Part shown: positions 36,023 to 46,300 of the stretch, piece by piece
Numbering within the stretch: the stretch's first letter is position 1
Layout of the letters: every line of letters begins with the position of its first letter
Origin: Mycobacterium sp. 852002-50816_SCH5313054-b
GTDB taxonomy: Bacteria; Actinomycetota; Actinomycetes; Mycobacteriales; Mycobacteriaceae
Direction: 5' to 3'
Assembly (NCBI RefSeq): GCF_001667185.1
Contig: NZ_LZIC01000133.1
Coordinates: 45,903-109,902, forward strand
DNA: 64,000 nucleotides
The notes under the pieces: model-generated
Database searches by the model: none
What the model was told of the DNA's origin: nothing
Seen by the model: the letters and a program-made list of their open reading frames with translations, nothing else
Program-made: the position numbers and the translations under genes

Positions 36023-37080
36023 TGCCAGCGCAGTAGCACCAATTCGGAACAGAATCCGGGACCCATCGCGAGCATCAGCCCGGGGCTGCCGCTCGGCGGC
36101 GGCTTGGCGATGGTGTCGCGCAGGATGTGCAGCACCGATGCCGACGACAGGTTCGCGATTTCGCCCAGCGAGCGCCAGGTCAACTCCAGCGCGTCGGGGC
36201 CGAGCTCGAGGTTCCTGGCGATGGCGTTGATGACCTTGGGACCACCCGGGTGAGTGACCCATGCGCCGATGTCGTCCTTGGTCAGCCCGTTCGTGGCGAG
36301 GAACCCGTTGACGTCGTCGGCCAGGTAGCGGTCGATGAACGTCGTCAGCTCCGGCGACAGCACCAGCTGCAGCCCCGAGGAGTTGACGTTCCAGCCCATG
36401 ATGTGCAGCGATTCGGGGTACAGGCGGCTGCGCGAGTCGACGATGTCGGGCCCTCCCGCGCGCACCGCGGCCGCGCGGCGGTCGCCCACGGCCACCACCG
36501 CGGCCGCGCCGTCGCCGAACAGCGCGCTGCCGACCAGCCCCGACACGGTCGGCTTGACCGCCGGGTAGGTCAGCGAGCAGAGCTCGACCGAGACCAGGAC
36601 CGCGACGCCGTCCGGATCGCCGCGCAGGTAGTCGTGCAGCCGGGCCACCCCCGCGGCACCGGCCGCGCAGCCCAGGCCGAACAGCGGCATCCGGCGCACG
36701 TCCGGCCGCAGGCCGAGCCGACCGGCGATCCGCGCGTCCAGCGACGGCACCGCGACACCGGTGACGGTCGAGGTGGCGATCAGGTCGATGTCTCCGACCT
36801 CCAGGCCGGCCTCCTCGAGCGCGCCCAGCAGCGCCTCGCAGCCGAGGTCGACGGCGGCGTCGATGAAGATCTCATTGGCCTCGCCGAAGTCGGTCAGCGT
36901 CGGGTAGCGCTCCAACGGCAGGACGAAGTGACGGCTGTTGACCTTCGCGGCCGCGTGCAACCGCCGAACAATCTCCTCGTGTTCCTTCAATCCGGGAAAC
37001 TCGACGAATTGATCGGTGATCTCGCTCTGGCTATACCGATGTGGCGGCAACGCTCCGAACACGCCCGCGATAACGCTCAT
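36019..37080 (-). CDS. pks11: Type III polyketide synthase Pks11
   Basis: Chalcone-synthase-like enzyme of 353 residues. The catalytic triad is C138 (LFGLGCAAG), the His of THPGGPK (near 277) and the Asn of GEIANLSSAS (near 310), and the GFGPG-type end appears as AMGPGFCSELVLLRWH. M. tuberculosis PKS11 condenses long-chain acyl-CoA with malonyl/methylmalonyl-CoA into methyl-branched alkylpyrones. It is the sister of pks10 at 53344-54405 and shares most of its C-terminus. It is separated from pks9 by a 202-base AT-rich region with several palindromes and its own promoter, so it is probably not simply the tail of the pks10-pks9 operon. Confidence 0.93.
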   Translation of the reverse strand: MSVIAGVFGALPPHRYSQSEITDQFVEFPGLKEHEEIVRRLHAAAKVNSRHFVLPLERYPTLTDFGEANEIFIDAAVDLGCEALLGALEEAGLEVGDIDLIATSTVTGVAVPSLDARIAGRLGLRPDVRRMPLFGLGCAAGAAGVARLHDYLRGDPDGVAVLVSVELCSLTYPAVKPTVSGLVGSALFGDGAAAVVAVGDRRAAAVRAGGPDIVDSRSRLYPESLHIMGWNVNSSGLQLVLSPELTTFIDRYLADDVNGFLATNGLTKDDIGAWVTHPGGPKVINAIARNLELGPDALELTWRSLGEIANLSSASVLHILRDTIAKPPPSGSPGLMLAMGPGFCSELVLLRWH

Positions 37081-37100
37081 GCCCCTACCTTGCTTGGGTC

Positions 37101-37121
37101 GTGATCGAAGAAAATGATCAC
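37101..37121. promoter_or_regulatory. Dyad GTGATC-N9-GATCAC upstream of pks11
   Basis: Perfect six-base arms (37101-37106, 37116-37121), centred about 31 bases before the pks11 start codon, within the probable leader. It is operator-like; no regulator is known. Confidence 0.45.
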
Positions 37122-37153
37122 TTTCGTGCGCCGCCGAGAATGTAGCGCCAATG

Positions 37154-37186
37154 TGGAAGTTTAGAAGTTTTGCGGCAGCCCCGCAA
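37154..37186 (-). promoter_or_regulatory. Putative pks11 promoter sharing CTAAACTTCCA with pks10
   Basis: On the minus strand, TTGCGG (37186-37181), 17 bases, then TAAACT (37163-37158). The 11-base CTAAACTTCCA at 37164-37154 recurs exactly upstream of pks10 (54476-54466), 61-74 bases before each start codon. It is either a common promoter element or a relic of the gene duplication. Confidence 0.5.
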
Positions 37187-37187
37187 A
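37169..37187. promoter_or_regulatory. Dyad TTTGCGG-N5-CCGCAAA over the pks11 -35
   Basis: Perfect seven-base arms (37169-37175 and 37181-37187) overlapping the proposed -35 hexamer, so a bound protein would block or recruit polymerase. Confidence 0.5.
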
Positions 37188-37214
37188 GTCGTTGCTATTC
37201 AACGTATGTGCAAT

Positions 37215-37230
37215 TGCGTTATTAAACGCA
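37215..37230. repeat. Dyad TGCGTT-N4-AACGCA downstream of pks9
   Basis: A perfect six-base inverted repeat with an ATTA loop, 53-68 bases past the pks9 stop. It could end the pks7-pks9 transcript or be another operator for pks11. Confidence 0.4.
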
Positions 37231-37282
37231 TGTCGAATTACCTTATCACGCGGTGTTTTCGAGTCCCCCGGCGATTGTTTCC

Positions 37283-40200
37283 TTATTGAACCTCGCCCGC
37301 TTCGTCGGCATCAAGCGCAAGCGCGATCAGCGCCTCGGGGCTCAACGAGTCGATGGCGTCTTCGGCCATCGTTGATGGAGCGCACGGATTTTCCGGATCA
37401 CCCGCCAACGCCAATAGTTTGTCGAGCAATCCGGTCCTTCGAAGTTCGTGAATCGGAATATTTTTCAGCACCGACCAGATCTTTTCGTCATTGGACTTTT
37501 CGTGTTCACCGTGCAGCAGCTGTTGCGCCAGGTGATCGGCCAGGGCCGCCGGGTTTGGATAGTCGAAGACCAGTGTGCGCGACAGCGCCAGCCCCGTGTC
37601 CGCTTTGACGCGGTTGCGTAATTCGACCCCGGTCAGGGAATCAAACCCGAGGTCTTGGAAAGCGCGCTCGGCGTCGACGGCGTGGAGATCGGCATGTCCC
37701 AACACGGCCGCGGCGTGCCCGCACACCAGCGCGACGAGTTCTCGGCGCTGCTCGTGGTCCGGCAATGGGCGCAGCCGCTCGGCCAATTCGGCTGGCCGCG
37801 ACGCCACCGGCGACGGCGTGTCCGTGCGGTCACCCAACCAGAACCGTTGGCGCGCAAAGCCATACGTCGGTAGCGGGACTCGTTGACCACCCCGCAGCAC
37901 AGCGCCCCAACGGACCGCCACGCCGGCGGTGAAGAGCCGGCCGGCCGCGGTGAGCAGCGATTCCACTTCCGGCCGGTCCTTGGCGGCGAGCGTGGTCACC
38001 GAGACGGGATGGTCGGTGGTCACGGAGTGCTCGACCGCGGCGCCGAGGCCGCCACCCGGCCCGACTTCGACGAACACGTCGGCACCGTACGACTCGGCGG
38101 CTCGCACCCCGTCGGCGAAACGCACCGGACGGCGGACGTGCTCAACCCAGTAATGCGCCGACCCATACCCGGGCCCGGCGAGCTGCCCGGACACGTTGGA
38201 CACCAGGGCAATTCGCGGCTCCGCCGGCGACACGTCGGCCACCACCGCGGCGAAGTCGTCGATCATGGGCTCCATCAGCGGTGAGTGAAAAGCGTGCGAG
38301 ACCGTCAGCCGATGCACCCGCCTGCCTTGCCGCGCCAGAGTGTCCGCGACCGCAGCGGCCGCAGCGTGCGCGCCCGAGATGACCACCGCGTCGGGGCCGT
38401 TGACGGCGGCGATCGCCAGGCCGTCGGTCAGCAATGGCGTCACGTCGGCCTCGCCGGCGGCCACCGCGATCATCACGCCACCATCGGGCAGCCCGGCCAT
38501 CAACCGGCCACGCGCCGCCACCACTTTGGCCGCGTCGGCGAGTGACAATACCCCCGCCAGATGCGCCGCCGTGATCTCGCCCACCGAATGACCCAGCGCC
38601 ACATCCGCGACAATCCCCCAGTCCCGCAACAACTCCGCCAGCGCGCGCTCGATCGCGAACAACGCCGGTTGCGCGAACTCGGTGTTGTCCAACAGCTTTG
38701 CGTCGCCGCCCCACATCACGTCGCGCAGGGGCAACCGCAGGTGGTCGTCCAGCGCCGCCGCGGCCTCATCGAAGGCCCGCGCGAACGCGGGAAACCGGCC
38801 ATACAACCGCGTCCCCATCGCGAGGGACTGCGCGCCCTGCCCGGGGAATACGAACGCCGTCTTGCCCGGTGCGCGCGCCCGGCCCACCGCCACGTCGGGA
38901 CGCGCCTGGCCGTCGGCCAATCCCGCCAGCCCCGAGGTGAGCGCTGCTCGGTCCGCACCCACCAGCACCGCGCGATGCTCGAACACCGACCGCGTCGTCG
39001 CCAATGACCATCCCACGTCGCCGACCTCCAGCGCCGCATCGGCGGTGACGTGGGTCAGCAGCCGGGCGGCCTGATTGGCCAGCGCCCGTTCCGAACGACC
39101 CGACAGCACCCACGCCGTCGGCGCGTCACCGCGGTCACGCGCCTCGCTTTTCACCCGCGCGGGGGCCTGCTCGACGAGGACGTGCGCGTTGGTCCCGCCC
39201 ATGCCGAACGACGACACACCGGCCCGGCGCGGTTCCGCGTCCTCCGGCCAGGGGGTCAGCGTGGCGTTGACGCGCAGCCCGAGGCTTTCCGGATCGAATC
39301 CGGGACCCGGCGCCGCGTAGTTGAGACTCGGTGGAATGGCGGCGTTTTCGACTGCCAACACAGTCTTGATCAGACCCGCGATGCCCGCGGCGGCGCCGGC
39401 GTGGCCGATGTTGGTCTTCACCGACCCCAGGCCGAGCGGATGGCGTCGGGGCCCGGCGAAAACCTCGCCGAGTGCCGTCGCTTCCACGGAGTCGCCGATT
39501 TCGGTTCCCGTGCCGTGCGCCTCGATGTACTGCAGCTGGCCGGCGTCGAGGCCGGCGGTCCGCAACGCGCGCCGGACGACGTCGACTTCGCCCCGGACGG
39601 ACGGCACCGTCGGGGCGGCGGCGCTGTGCCCGGCGTTGGCCACCGCGCTGCCACGGATGACGGCGCGGATGGGGTCACCGTCGGCGAGGGCCGCGCGCAA
39701 CGGCTTCAGCAGCACCAGCCCACCGCCCTCGCTTCGCACGTAGCCGTCGGCGCGCGCGTCGAACGCATAGGTGTGACCCGTGGGCGACAACGCGCCGAAT
39801 TCCGTTTCCAGCGAGGCGGTTTCGCCGGCCAGGTTCAGGTGTACGCCGCCGGCCAGAGCCAGCTCCGACTCGCCGGTCCGGATGCTTTCGCAGGCGAGGT
39901 GCACCGCCACCAGCGACGACGATTGGCCGGAATCGACGGTCAAACTCGGGCCCTGCAGCCCCAACGCATACGAGACGCGGTTCGCGATCATCGTCCGGCT
40001 GACACCGGCGAAGGAGTGGTGGTCGATTTCCTGGGCGAGCGTCAACACGCCGTAGTCGTCGTTCATCGCGCCGAGGTAGACCGCGACCCGTTCTCCGCGC
40101 AGGGTTTCCGGTAGCACGAAGGCGTCTTCGAGGGCCTCCCACGCCAACTCCAGCGCGAGGCGCTGCCGGGGGTCCATCGCGGCGGCCTCGCGCGGCGAGA

Positions 40201-40351
40201 CGTTGAAGAAGTTCGCGTCGAACTCGGCGACGTCACCGGGCAACGCGGAGGCTTCGGCGCCGTCGCGAATCAGCCGCCAGAACCCGTCCGGGCTGCCGGC
40301 GCCGGGGAGTCGGCAGGCCAGCCCGATGACTGCGATGGCTGTCGGTGGCAC
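37283..40351 (-). CDS. pks9: Pks9-like type I PKS: KS(Gln)-AT-ACP loading module
   Basis: 1022 residues from a GTG at 40351. The ketosynthase (about 4-420) has Gln at the catalytic position: VDSGQSSSLV, Q143 (codon CAA read from 39925-39923), where TACSSS is normal. Both KS histidines remain (EAHGTGTE; TNIGHAGA). The AT (about 505-800) has GHSVGE and HAFH, the malonyl-CoA pattern. The ACP serine is S905 (LGFDSL). A C-terminal helix IDSLSPEALIALALD resembles a PKS docking end. There is no N-terminal docking coil, fitting a first module. KS(Gln) domains decarboxylate malonyl-ACP to acetyl-ACP as starter. It lies three bases after the Pks8/17 gene. Confidence 0.9.
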   Translation of the reverse strand: MPPTAIAVIGLACRLPGAGSPDGFWRLIRDGAEASALPGDVAEFDANFFNVSPREAAAMDPRQRLALELAWEALEDAFVLPETLRGERVAVYLGAMNDDYGVLTLAQEIDHHSFAGVSRTMIANRVSYALGLQGPSLTVDSGQSSSLVAVHLACESIRTGESELALAGGVHLNLAGETASLETEFGALSPTGHTYAFDARADGYVRSEGGGLVLLKPLRAALADGDPIRAVIRGSAVANAGHSAAAPTVPSVRGEVDVVRRALRTAGLDAGQLQYIEAHGTGTEIGDSVEATALGEVFAGPRRHPLGLGSVKTNIGHAGAAAGIAGLIKTVLAVENAAIPPSLNYAAPGPGFDPESLGLRVNATLTPWPEDAEPRRAGVSSFGMGGTNAHVLVEQAPARVKSEARDRGDAPTAWVLSGRSERALANQAARLLTHVTADAALEVGDVGWSLATTRSVFEHRAVLVGADRAALTSGLAGLADGQARPDVAVGRARAPGKTAFVFPGQGAQSLAMGTRLYGRFPAFARAFDEAAAALDDHLRLPLRDVMWGGDAKLLDNTEFAQPALFAIERALAELLRDWGIVADVALGHSVGEITAAHLAGVLSLADAAKVVAARGRLMAGLPDGGVMIAVAAGEADVTPLLTDGLAIAAVNGPDAVVISGAHAAAAAVADTLARQGRRVHRLTVSHAFHSPLMEPMIDDFAAVVADVSPAEPRIALVSNVSGQLAGPGYGSAHYWVEHVRRPVRFADGVRAAESYGADVFVEVGPGGGLGAAVEHSVTTDHPVSVTTLAAKDRPEVESLLTAAGRLFTAGVAVRWGAVLRGGQRVPLPTYGFARQRFWLGDRTDTPSPVASRPAELAERLRPLPDHEQRRELVALVCGHAAAVLGHADLHAVDAERAFQDLGFDSLTGVELRNRVKADTGLALSRTLVFDYPNPAALADHLAQQLLHGEHEKSNDEKIWSVLKNIPIHELRRTGLLDKLLALAGDPENPCAPSTMAEDAIDSLSPEALIALALDADEAGEVQ

Positions 40352-40354
40352 CGG

Positions 40355-43300
40355 TCAGGGCCCGACTTCTTCGTCCAGGATGGCGAACAGCTGGCTTTCG
40401 GTCGCCGTGTCGAGGTCATCGCCGAACAGCTCGACGGGGTCGAGGTCCGGCTCCGGGGCGCTCAGGGTGGAGAGCAGCGTGTCGATCCGGGCCGTCAGGA
40501 GGGCCTTGTCGCCGGGACTCCAGCCCGGCTGGTCGATCAGCGCCTGCAGTTCGCGCGCGACGTCGTTGAAGCGGGCCATGCGGTCGGGCGGGTCGTTGGT
40601 GGGCGCCGTGGCCAATTGGGCGTCGAGGTGCTCGGCCAGCGCTGATGGAGTGGGGTGATCGAAGATCAGGGTGGGCGACAGGGTGAGCCCGGTCGCCGTC
40701 TTGAGGCGGTTCCGCAGCTCCACCGCGGTCAGCGAGTCGAACCCGAGATCCTGGAAGGCACGCTCGGCGTCGACGTCCGCGGTGGCGTGGCCGAGCACCG
40801 TGGCGGCGTTGCCGCACACCAGATCGACGAGTTCCCGGTGCCGCTGCTCCGCGGTCAGCCCGTGCAGTCGCGCCCGCAGGCCCGACACCGAGGCCGCCGT
40901 CGTGGCGGCGTCCGCGATGACGCGCCGCGAGCGGCGGGTGGCCAGCCCGCGCAGGACCGGCGGGACCATCGCGCCGTCGCCGCCCAGCGCCGCCGTGTCC
41001 AGCCGGGCCGCCACCAGCAGGGGGCGATCGGCCAGCAGCGCGTCATCCAAGAGCTGCAGCGCCTGCTGGCTGGACAAGGGCGCCAACCCGGCCCGACTCA
41101 TCCGGGCCCGGTCCTTGTCGCCGAGGTGTCGCGTCATCGTGCTGGCCTCTTCCCAGAGGCCCCACGCCACCGACAACCCGGCCAGCCCCTGGGCGCGCCG
41201 ATAAGACGCGAGCCCGTCCAGGAAGCTGTTGGCCGCCGCATAGTTGCCTTGGCCCGGCGCGCCCACGATGCCGGCCATCGACGAAAACATCACGAACGCC
41301 GACAGATTCAATTCCTTGGTGAGCTCATGTAGATGCCAGGCCCCGTCGACCTTGGCCCGCAGCACGGTGTCCATCCGCTCGGGGGTCAGCGACGCGATCA
41401 ACCCGTCGTCGAGGACGCCCGCGGCGTGGAAGACACCGCGCAGCGGATAGCGCGCCGGCACCCGCGCGAGCAGGCCCGCCACCGCCCCGGAATCGGCGAC
41501 GTCGCAGGCCACCACCGACACCGACGCGCCGGCGTCGCGCAATTCGGCCGCCAGTTCCGCCGCGCCGTCGGCCCGCTCGCCGCCGCGGCTGACCAACATC
41601 ACATGGGGCACCCGGTACTTCGCCACCAGGTGGCGCGCCAGCGCCGAGCCCGCCATGCCGGTCCCGCCGGTGATCAACGCCGTGCCCGCGGCCAGTCCAC
41701 CCGGGCCGTCGGGCAAGGTGAGCACCACCTTGCCGGTGTGGCGGGCCTGGCTCACGAACCGATACGCCTCGGTGGCGTGCCGGACGTCAAACGACTTGAC
41801 CGGCAACGGCGTCAACGTGCCGGCGTCGAACAAGCTCATCAACGCACCCAGCATTGCCGCGATGCGGTCCGGTCCGGCCTCCATCAGGTCGAACGCCCGA
41901 TACCGCACCCCCGGATATTGCCCGGCAATGGCCGCCGCGTCGCGCGGGTCGGTCTTGCCCATCTCGATGAAGCGTCCGCCGGAGGCCAACAACCGCAATG
42001 ACGCGTCGGTGAACTCACCGGCCAGCGAGTTGAGCACCACCTGAAAGCCCCGGCCGCCCGCCACCGCACGGAACTTCGCCTCGAACTCCAGCGTCCGCGA
42101 ATCGCCGATATGGACGTCATCAAATCCCATGGCGCGCAACGTGTCCCACTTACCACGGCTGGCGGTGGCGAACACCTCCGCACCCCAATGCCGCGCCAAC
42201 TGGACCGCGGCCATCCCCACCCCGCCGGTCGCGGCGTGCACCAGCACCCGCTCTCCGGCCCGCAGCTTGGCCAGATCCGACAACCCGTACAGCGCGGTCA
42301 AGAACACCACCGGCACGCCCGCGGCCTCGACCAGCGACCACGCCGCCGGCACCCGCACCACCAGGCGCTCGTCCACCACCGCTTCGGAACCCGTCAGGCC
42401 GATGATTCCCGTCACGGCGTCGCCGACGGCCAACCCGGTCACGCCCGGCCCGACCTCGGTGACCACCCCGGCGCCCTCGGCGCCCAAGTCGGCGGCCCCG
42501 GGGTACATGCCCAACGCCACCAACACATCCCGGAAGTTCACCCCGGTCGCGGCCACCGCCACCCGCACCTGCCCGGCCGTCAGCTCGGCCCGCGGGCAGG
42601 GCTGCGCCATCAGGTCCTCGAGCGTGCCGGCGTCGCCCGCGGCCAGCCGCCACTCCCCCGGCGGCAGCGCCAAGATCGAACCCTCGGCCGGCGCCAGCCG
42701 GGCCGCATACGCCTCGCCGGCGCGCACGACCACTTGCGGTTCGCCACACGCGATCACGGTGTCGACGTCGACCGACCCGTCGGAATCCAGCAGTACCACC
42801 CGGCCCGGGTGCTCCGCCTGCGCCGAACGGACCAGCCCCCACACCGCCGCGGCGGCCGGATCCGTGACCTCCTCGTCGTCGAACGCGACCGCCCCGCGGG
42901 TCTGCACGACGAGCACGCCCGACCCGTCACCGGCGAGCCAGGACTGCAACACGCCCAGCGCCTCGTGCGTGGCCGCGTACACCAAACCCGGCAGGCCGGC
43001 GCCATCCTGCGAGCCCGGCTCCCACACCACCGCCGCCTCGGCAACGCCGTTGGGCGCCACCGACACCGGCACCCACGTCGGTTGGAAGAGGCCCGCCCCG
43101 CCGGGACGGGCCGCGCCCGCCGCCAGCTGCTCGGCCGACAACGGGCGGAGGACCAGCTCCCGCACCGACAAGACGGGCAGGCCCGCGGGATCGGCCAGCT
43201 CCAGCGACACCGCGCCCGCGCCGACCGGGCTCAGCCGCACCCGGACCCGCGACGCCCCGGCCGCATGCAGGCACACGCCCTGCCAGGAAAACGGCAGGAC

Positions 43301-46300
43301 CGCCTGGGCCTGCGCGTCGTCCATCCCCAGCGCATGCAGGGCGGCGTCCAGCAGGACGGGGTGTATCCCGTACCCGGCGACCGTCACGCCGGCAACCTGT
43401 GGGACGGCGACTTCGGCGAAGATCTCCCCGCCCCGCCGCCACATCGCCTGCAGGCCCCGGAACGCCGGACCATAGTCGTAGCCCAGCTCGGCCAGCCGCT
43501 CGTAGCCGCCGGTCACGTCCACCGCCGTCGCACCCGCCGGCGGCCACACCGACAGGTCGGCGGCCGGCTCCGTCGAGCCCCCGCTCAACTCGCCCTCGGC
43601 GTGCAATATCCAGTCCGAATTCGGTTGCAAGCCCGACGAATACACGGACACCGCCCGCCGGCCGGCCTCCCCGGCGCCCACCACCACCTGCACGCGCACC
43701 GTGCCGGGCGCCGGCAGGATCAACGGGGCCGACAAGGTCAACTCCTCGACCACCGAACAGCCGACCTCATCGCCGGCGCGCAACACCAGTTCGACGAACC
43801 CGGCGCCGGGAAACAGCACCATCCCGGCCACCGCGTGGTCGGCCAGCCACGGCTGGGCGGCCGTCGACAGCCGGCCCGTCAGCACCACCCCGCCCGAATC
43901 GGGGCGCTCCACCACCGCGCCCAACAATCCGTGCCCGGCCGCCGCCAGGCCCGACGTGCTCACGTCGCCCGAACCAACCAGTTCGGGCGGCAGCCAATAC
44001 CGGCGCCGCTGAAAGGCATACGTGGGCAACGCGACTCGCCGCGCGGCCAGTCCGTCGTACGCCGCCGCCCAGTCGATGCCGACACCGGTGACGTAGAGCC
44101 CGCCGGCGGCGAGCAGTGCGGAATCGATCTCGGGGCGGTCCTTGGCCATCGTGATCACCGCCGCCGCCGGTTCGCCGGTCAGCGACTGCGACAGCGATGC
44201 CGTCAGGGCCGCGCCGGGACCCACCTCCACGAAAACCCCTGCGCCCAGCGACTCGGCCAACCGGAGCCCATCGACTAAGCGCACGGGTTCGCGCACGTGG
44301 CCCAGCCAGTACGCCTTCGACCCATACCCCGGCCCCGCCAACTCCCCAGTCAGGTTGGACACCAACCCAATCCGTGGCTCAGCGACCGAGATGCCGTCCA
44401 GTACCGCGGCGAAGTCGTCGATCATCGGATCCATCAGGGGCGAGTGGAACGCGTGCGAAACCGCCAGCCGGTGCACCCGCCGGCCCAGCTTCGCCAGCCG
44501 GTCCACCACCGCATCGACCGCGCCCCGCTCGCCCGAAACCACCACCGCTTCGGGGCCGTTGACCGCCGCGATGCTCGCCCCCTCGGTCAGCATGGGTGCG
44601 ACCTCGGCCTCGGTGGCGGCGACGGCCACCATCGCCCCACCGGCGGGCAACCGCGCCATCAACCGTCCCCGCGCCGCCACCACACACGCCGCGTCGGCCA
44701 GCGACAGCGCCCCGGCCACGTGCGCCGCGGCCAGCTCCCCCACCGAGTGGCCCATCACGATGTCGGGCAACACGCCCCAGGACCGCCACAGCGACGCCAG
44801 CGCGACCTCGATGGCGAACAGCGCCGGTTGCGCAAACTCCGTGCTCTCCAACAACTCCGGGTCGTCGCCCCAGACGACCTGCCGCAACGGCAACCGTAGG
44901 TGGCCGTCCAACGCCGCGGCGGCCTCGTCGAAGGCCCGGGCGAACTCCGGAAAGCGCCCGTACAGCTCCGCTCCCATGCCCAGCCACTGCGAACCCTGCC
45001 CGGGGAACATGAAGACGGTCTTGCCCAGCGACCGCGCGCTGCCCACCACCGCCGCGGCGCCGGGGCTCCCGGAGGCCAGACCCGCAAATCCCTCCAGCAG
45101 CGCCGCGCGGTCGGCGCCGATCAGCACGGCCCGATGCTCGAAGGCCGACCGCGTGGTCGCCAGCGACCACCCGACGTCGACGACATCCGCACCCGGGTCG
45201 GCACCCACGTTTGCCGCGAGCCGGGCCGCCTGATCGGCGAGCGCCCGTTCCGAACGGGCGGACACCACCCACGGCACGACGGGATCGGCGCCGTCGCGTG
45301 GCGGCGCCGGGCTTTCCGGCTCGGTGGGCGGCTCCTCGACGATGACGTGCGCGTTGGTCCCGCTGATCCCGAACGACGAGATCCCCGCCCGCCGCGGCCC
45401 GTGCGCCGGCTCGGGCGTCCAGGGCCGCGGCTCGGTCAGCACCGACACCGCGCCCTCGGACCAATCCACGTGCGGCGTGGGCACGTCGACGTGCAACGTC
45501 TGGGGCATCAGGTCGTGGCGCATCGCCTGCACCATCTTGATCACCCCCGCCACCCCGGCGGCGGCCGACGTGTGACCGATGTTGGATTTGATCGACCCCA
45601 ACCACAACGGCCGGTCCGCGGGCCGATCCTGTCCGTATGTCGCCAAAAGCGCCTGGGCCTCAATCGGATCGCCCAACACCGTCCCGGTGCCGTGGCCCTC
45701 GACCACATCCACGTCGGCCGTCGTCAGCCCGGCGTCGGCCAGCGCCGCCCGGATCACCCGCTGCTGCGACGGTCCGTTGGGGGCGGTCAGGCCGTTGGAG
45801 GCGCCGTCCTGGTTCACCGCGGATCCGCGCAGCAGCGCCAGCACGGGATGCCCCAGCCGCCGCGCATCGGACAACCGCTCCAGCACCAACACCCCCGCGC
45901 CCTCCGACCACGAGGTGCCGTCGGCGGCGCCCGCGTATACCTTGCAGCGGCCGTCGGGGGCCAACGCCCGCTGCCGGCTGAACTCGACGAAGGCGGCCGC
46001 CGTGGCCATGACCGTCACGCCGGCGGCGAGCGCGAGATCGCATTCGCCCGTGCGCAACGAGTGCGCCGCCAGGTGCATGGCCACCAGCGACGACGAGCAC
46101 GCCGTATCCACCGACACCGCAGGGCCTTCCAAGCCCAACACGTAGGAGACCCGGCCCGACGCCACGCTCAGCGTGGAGCCGGTGAGTCCGTAGCCCTCCA
46201 GCTCGCCCTTGACCTCGCCGCCGTAGCCGGCGTGAATGACCCCGGCGAACACGCCCGTCGGTGAGCCGCGCAGCGCCAGCGGGTCAATCCCGGCCCGTTC

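Noticed and set aside
39923..39925. Gln in the Pks9 KS as a simple sequencing error for Cys
   Set aside because: CAA to TGC/TGT needs at least two base changes, and the surrounding SGQSSS is a coherent KS(Q)-type motif. It is kept as a finding rather than an error.
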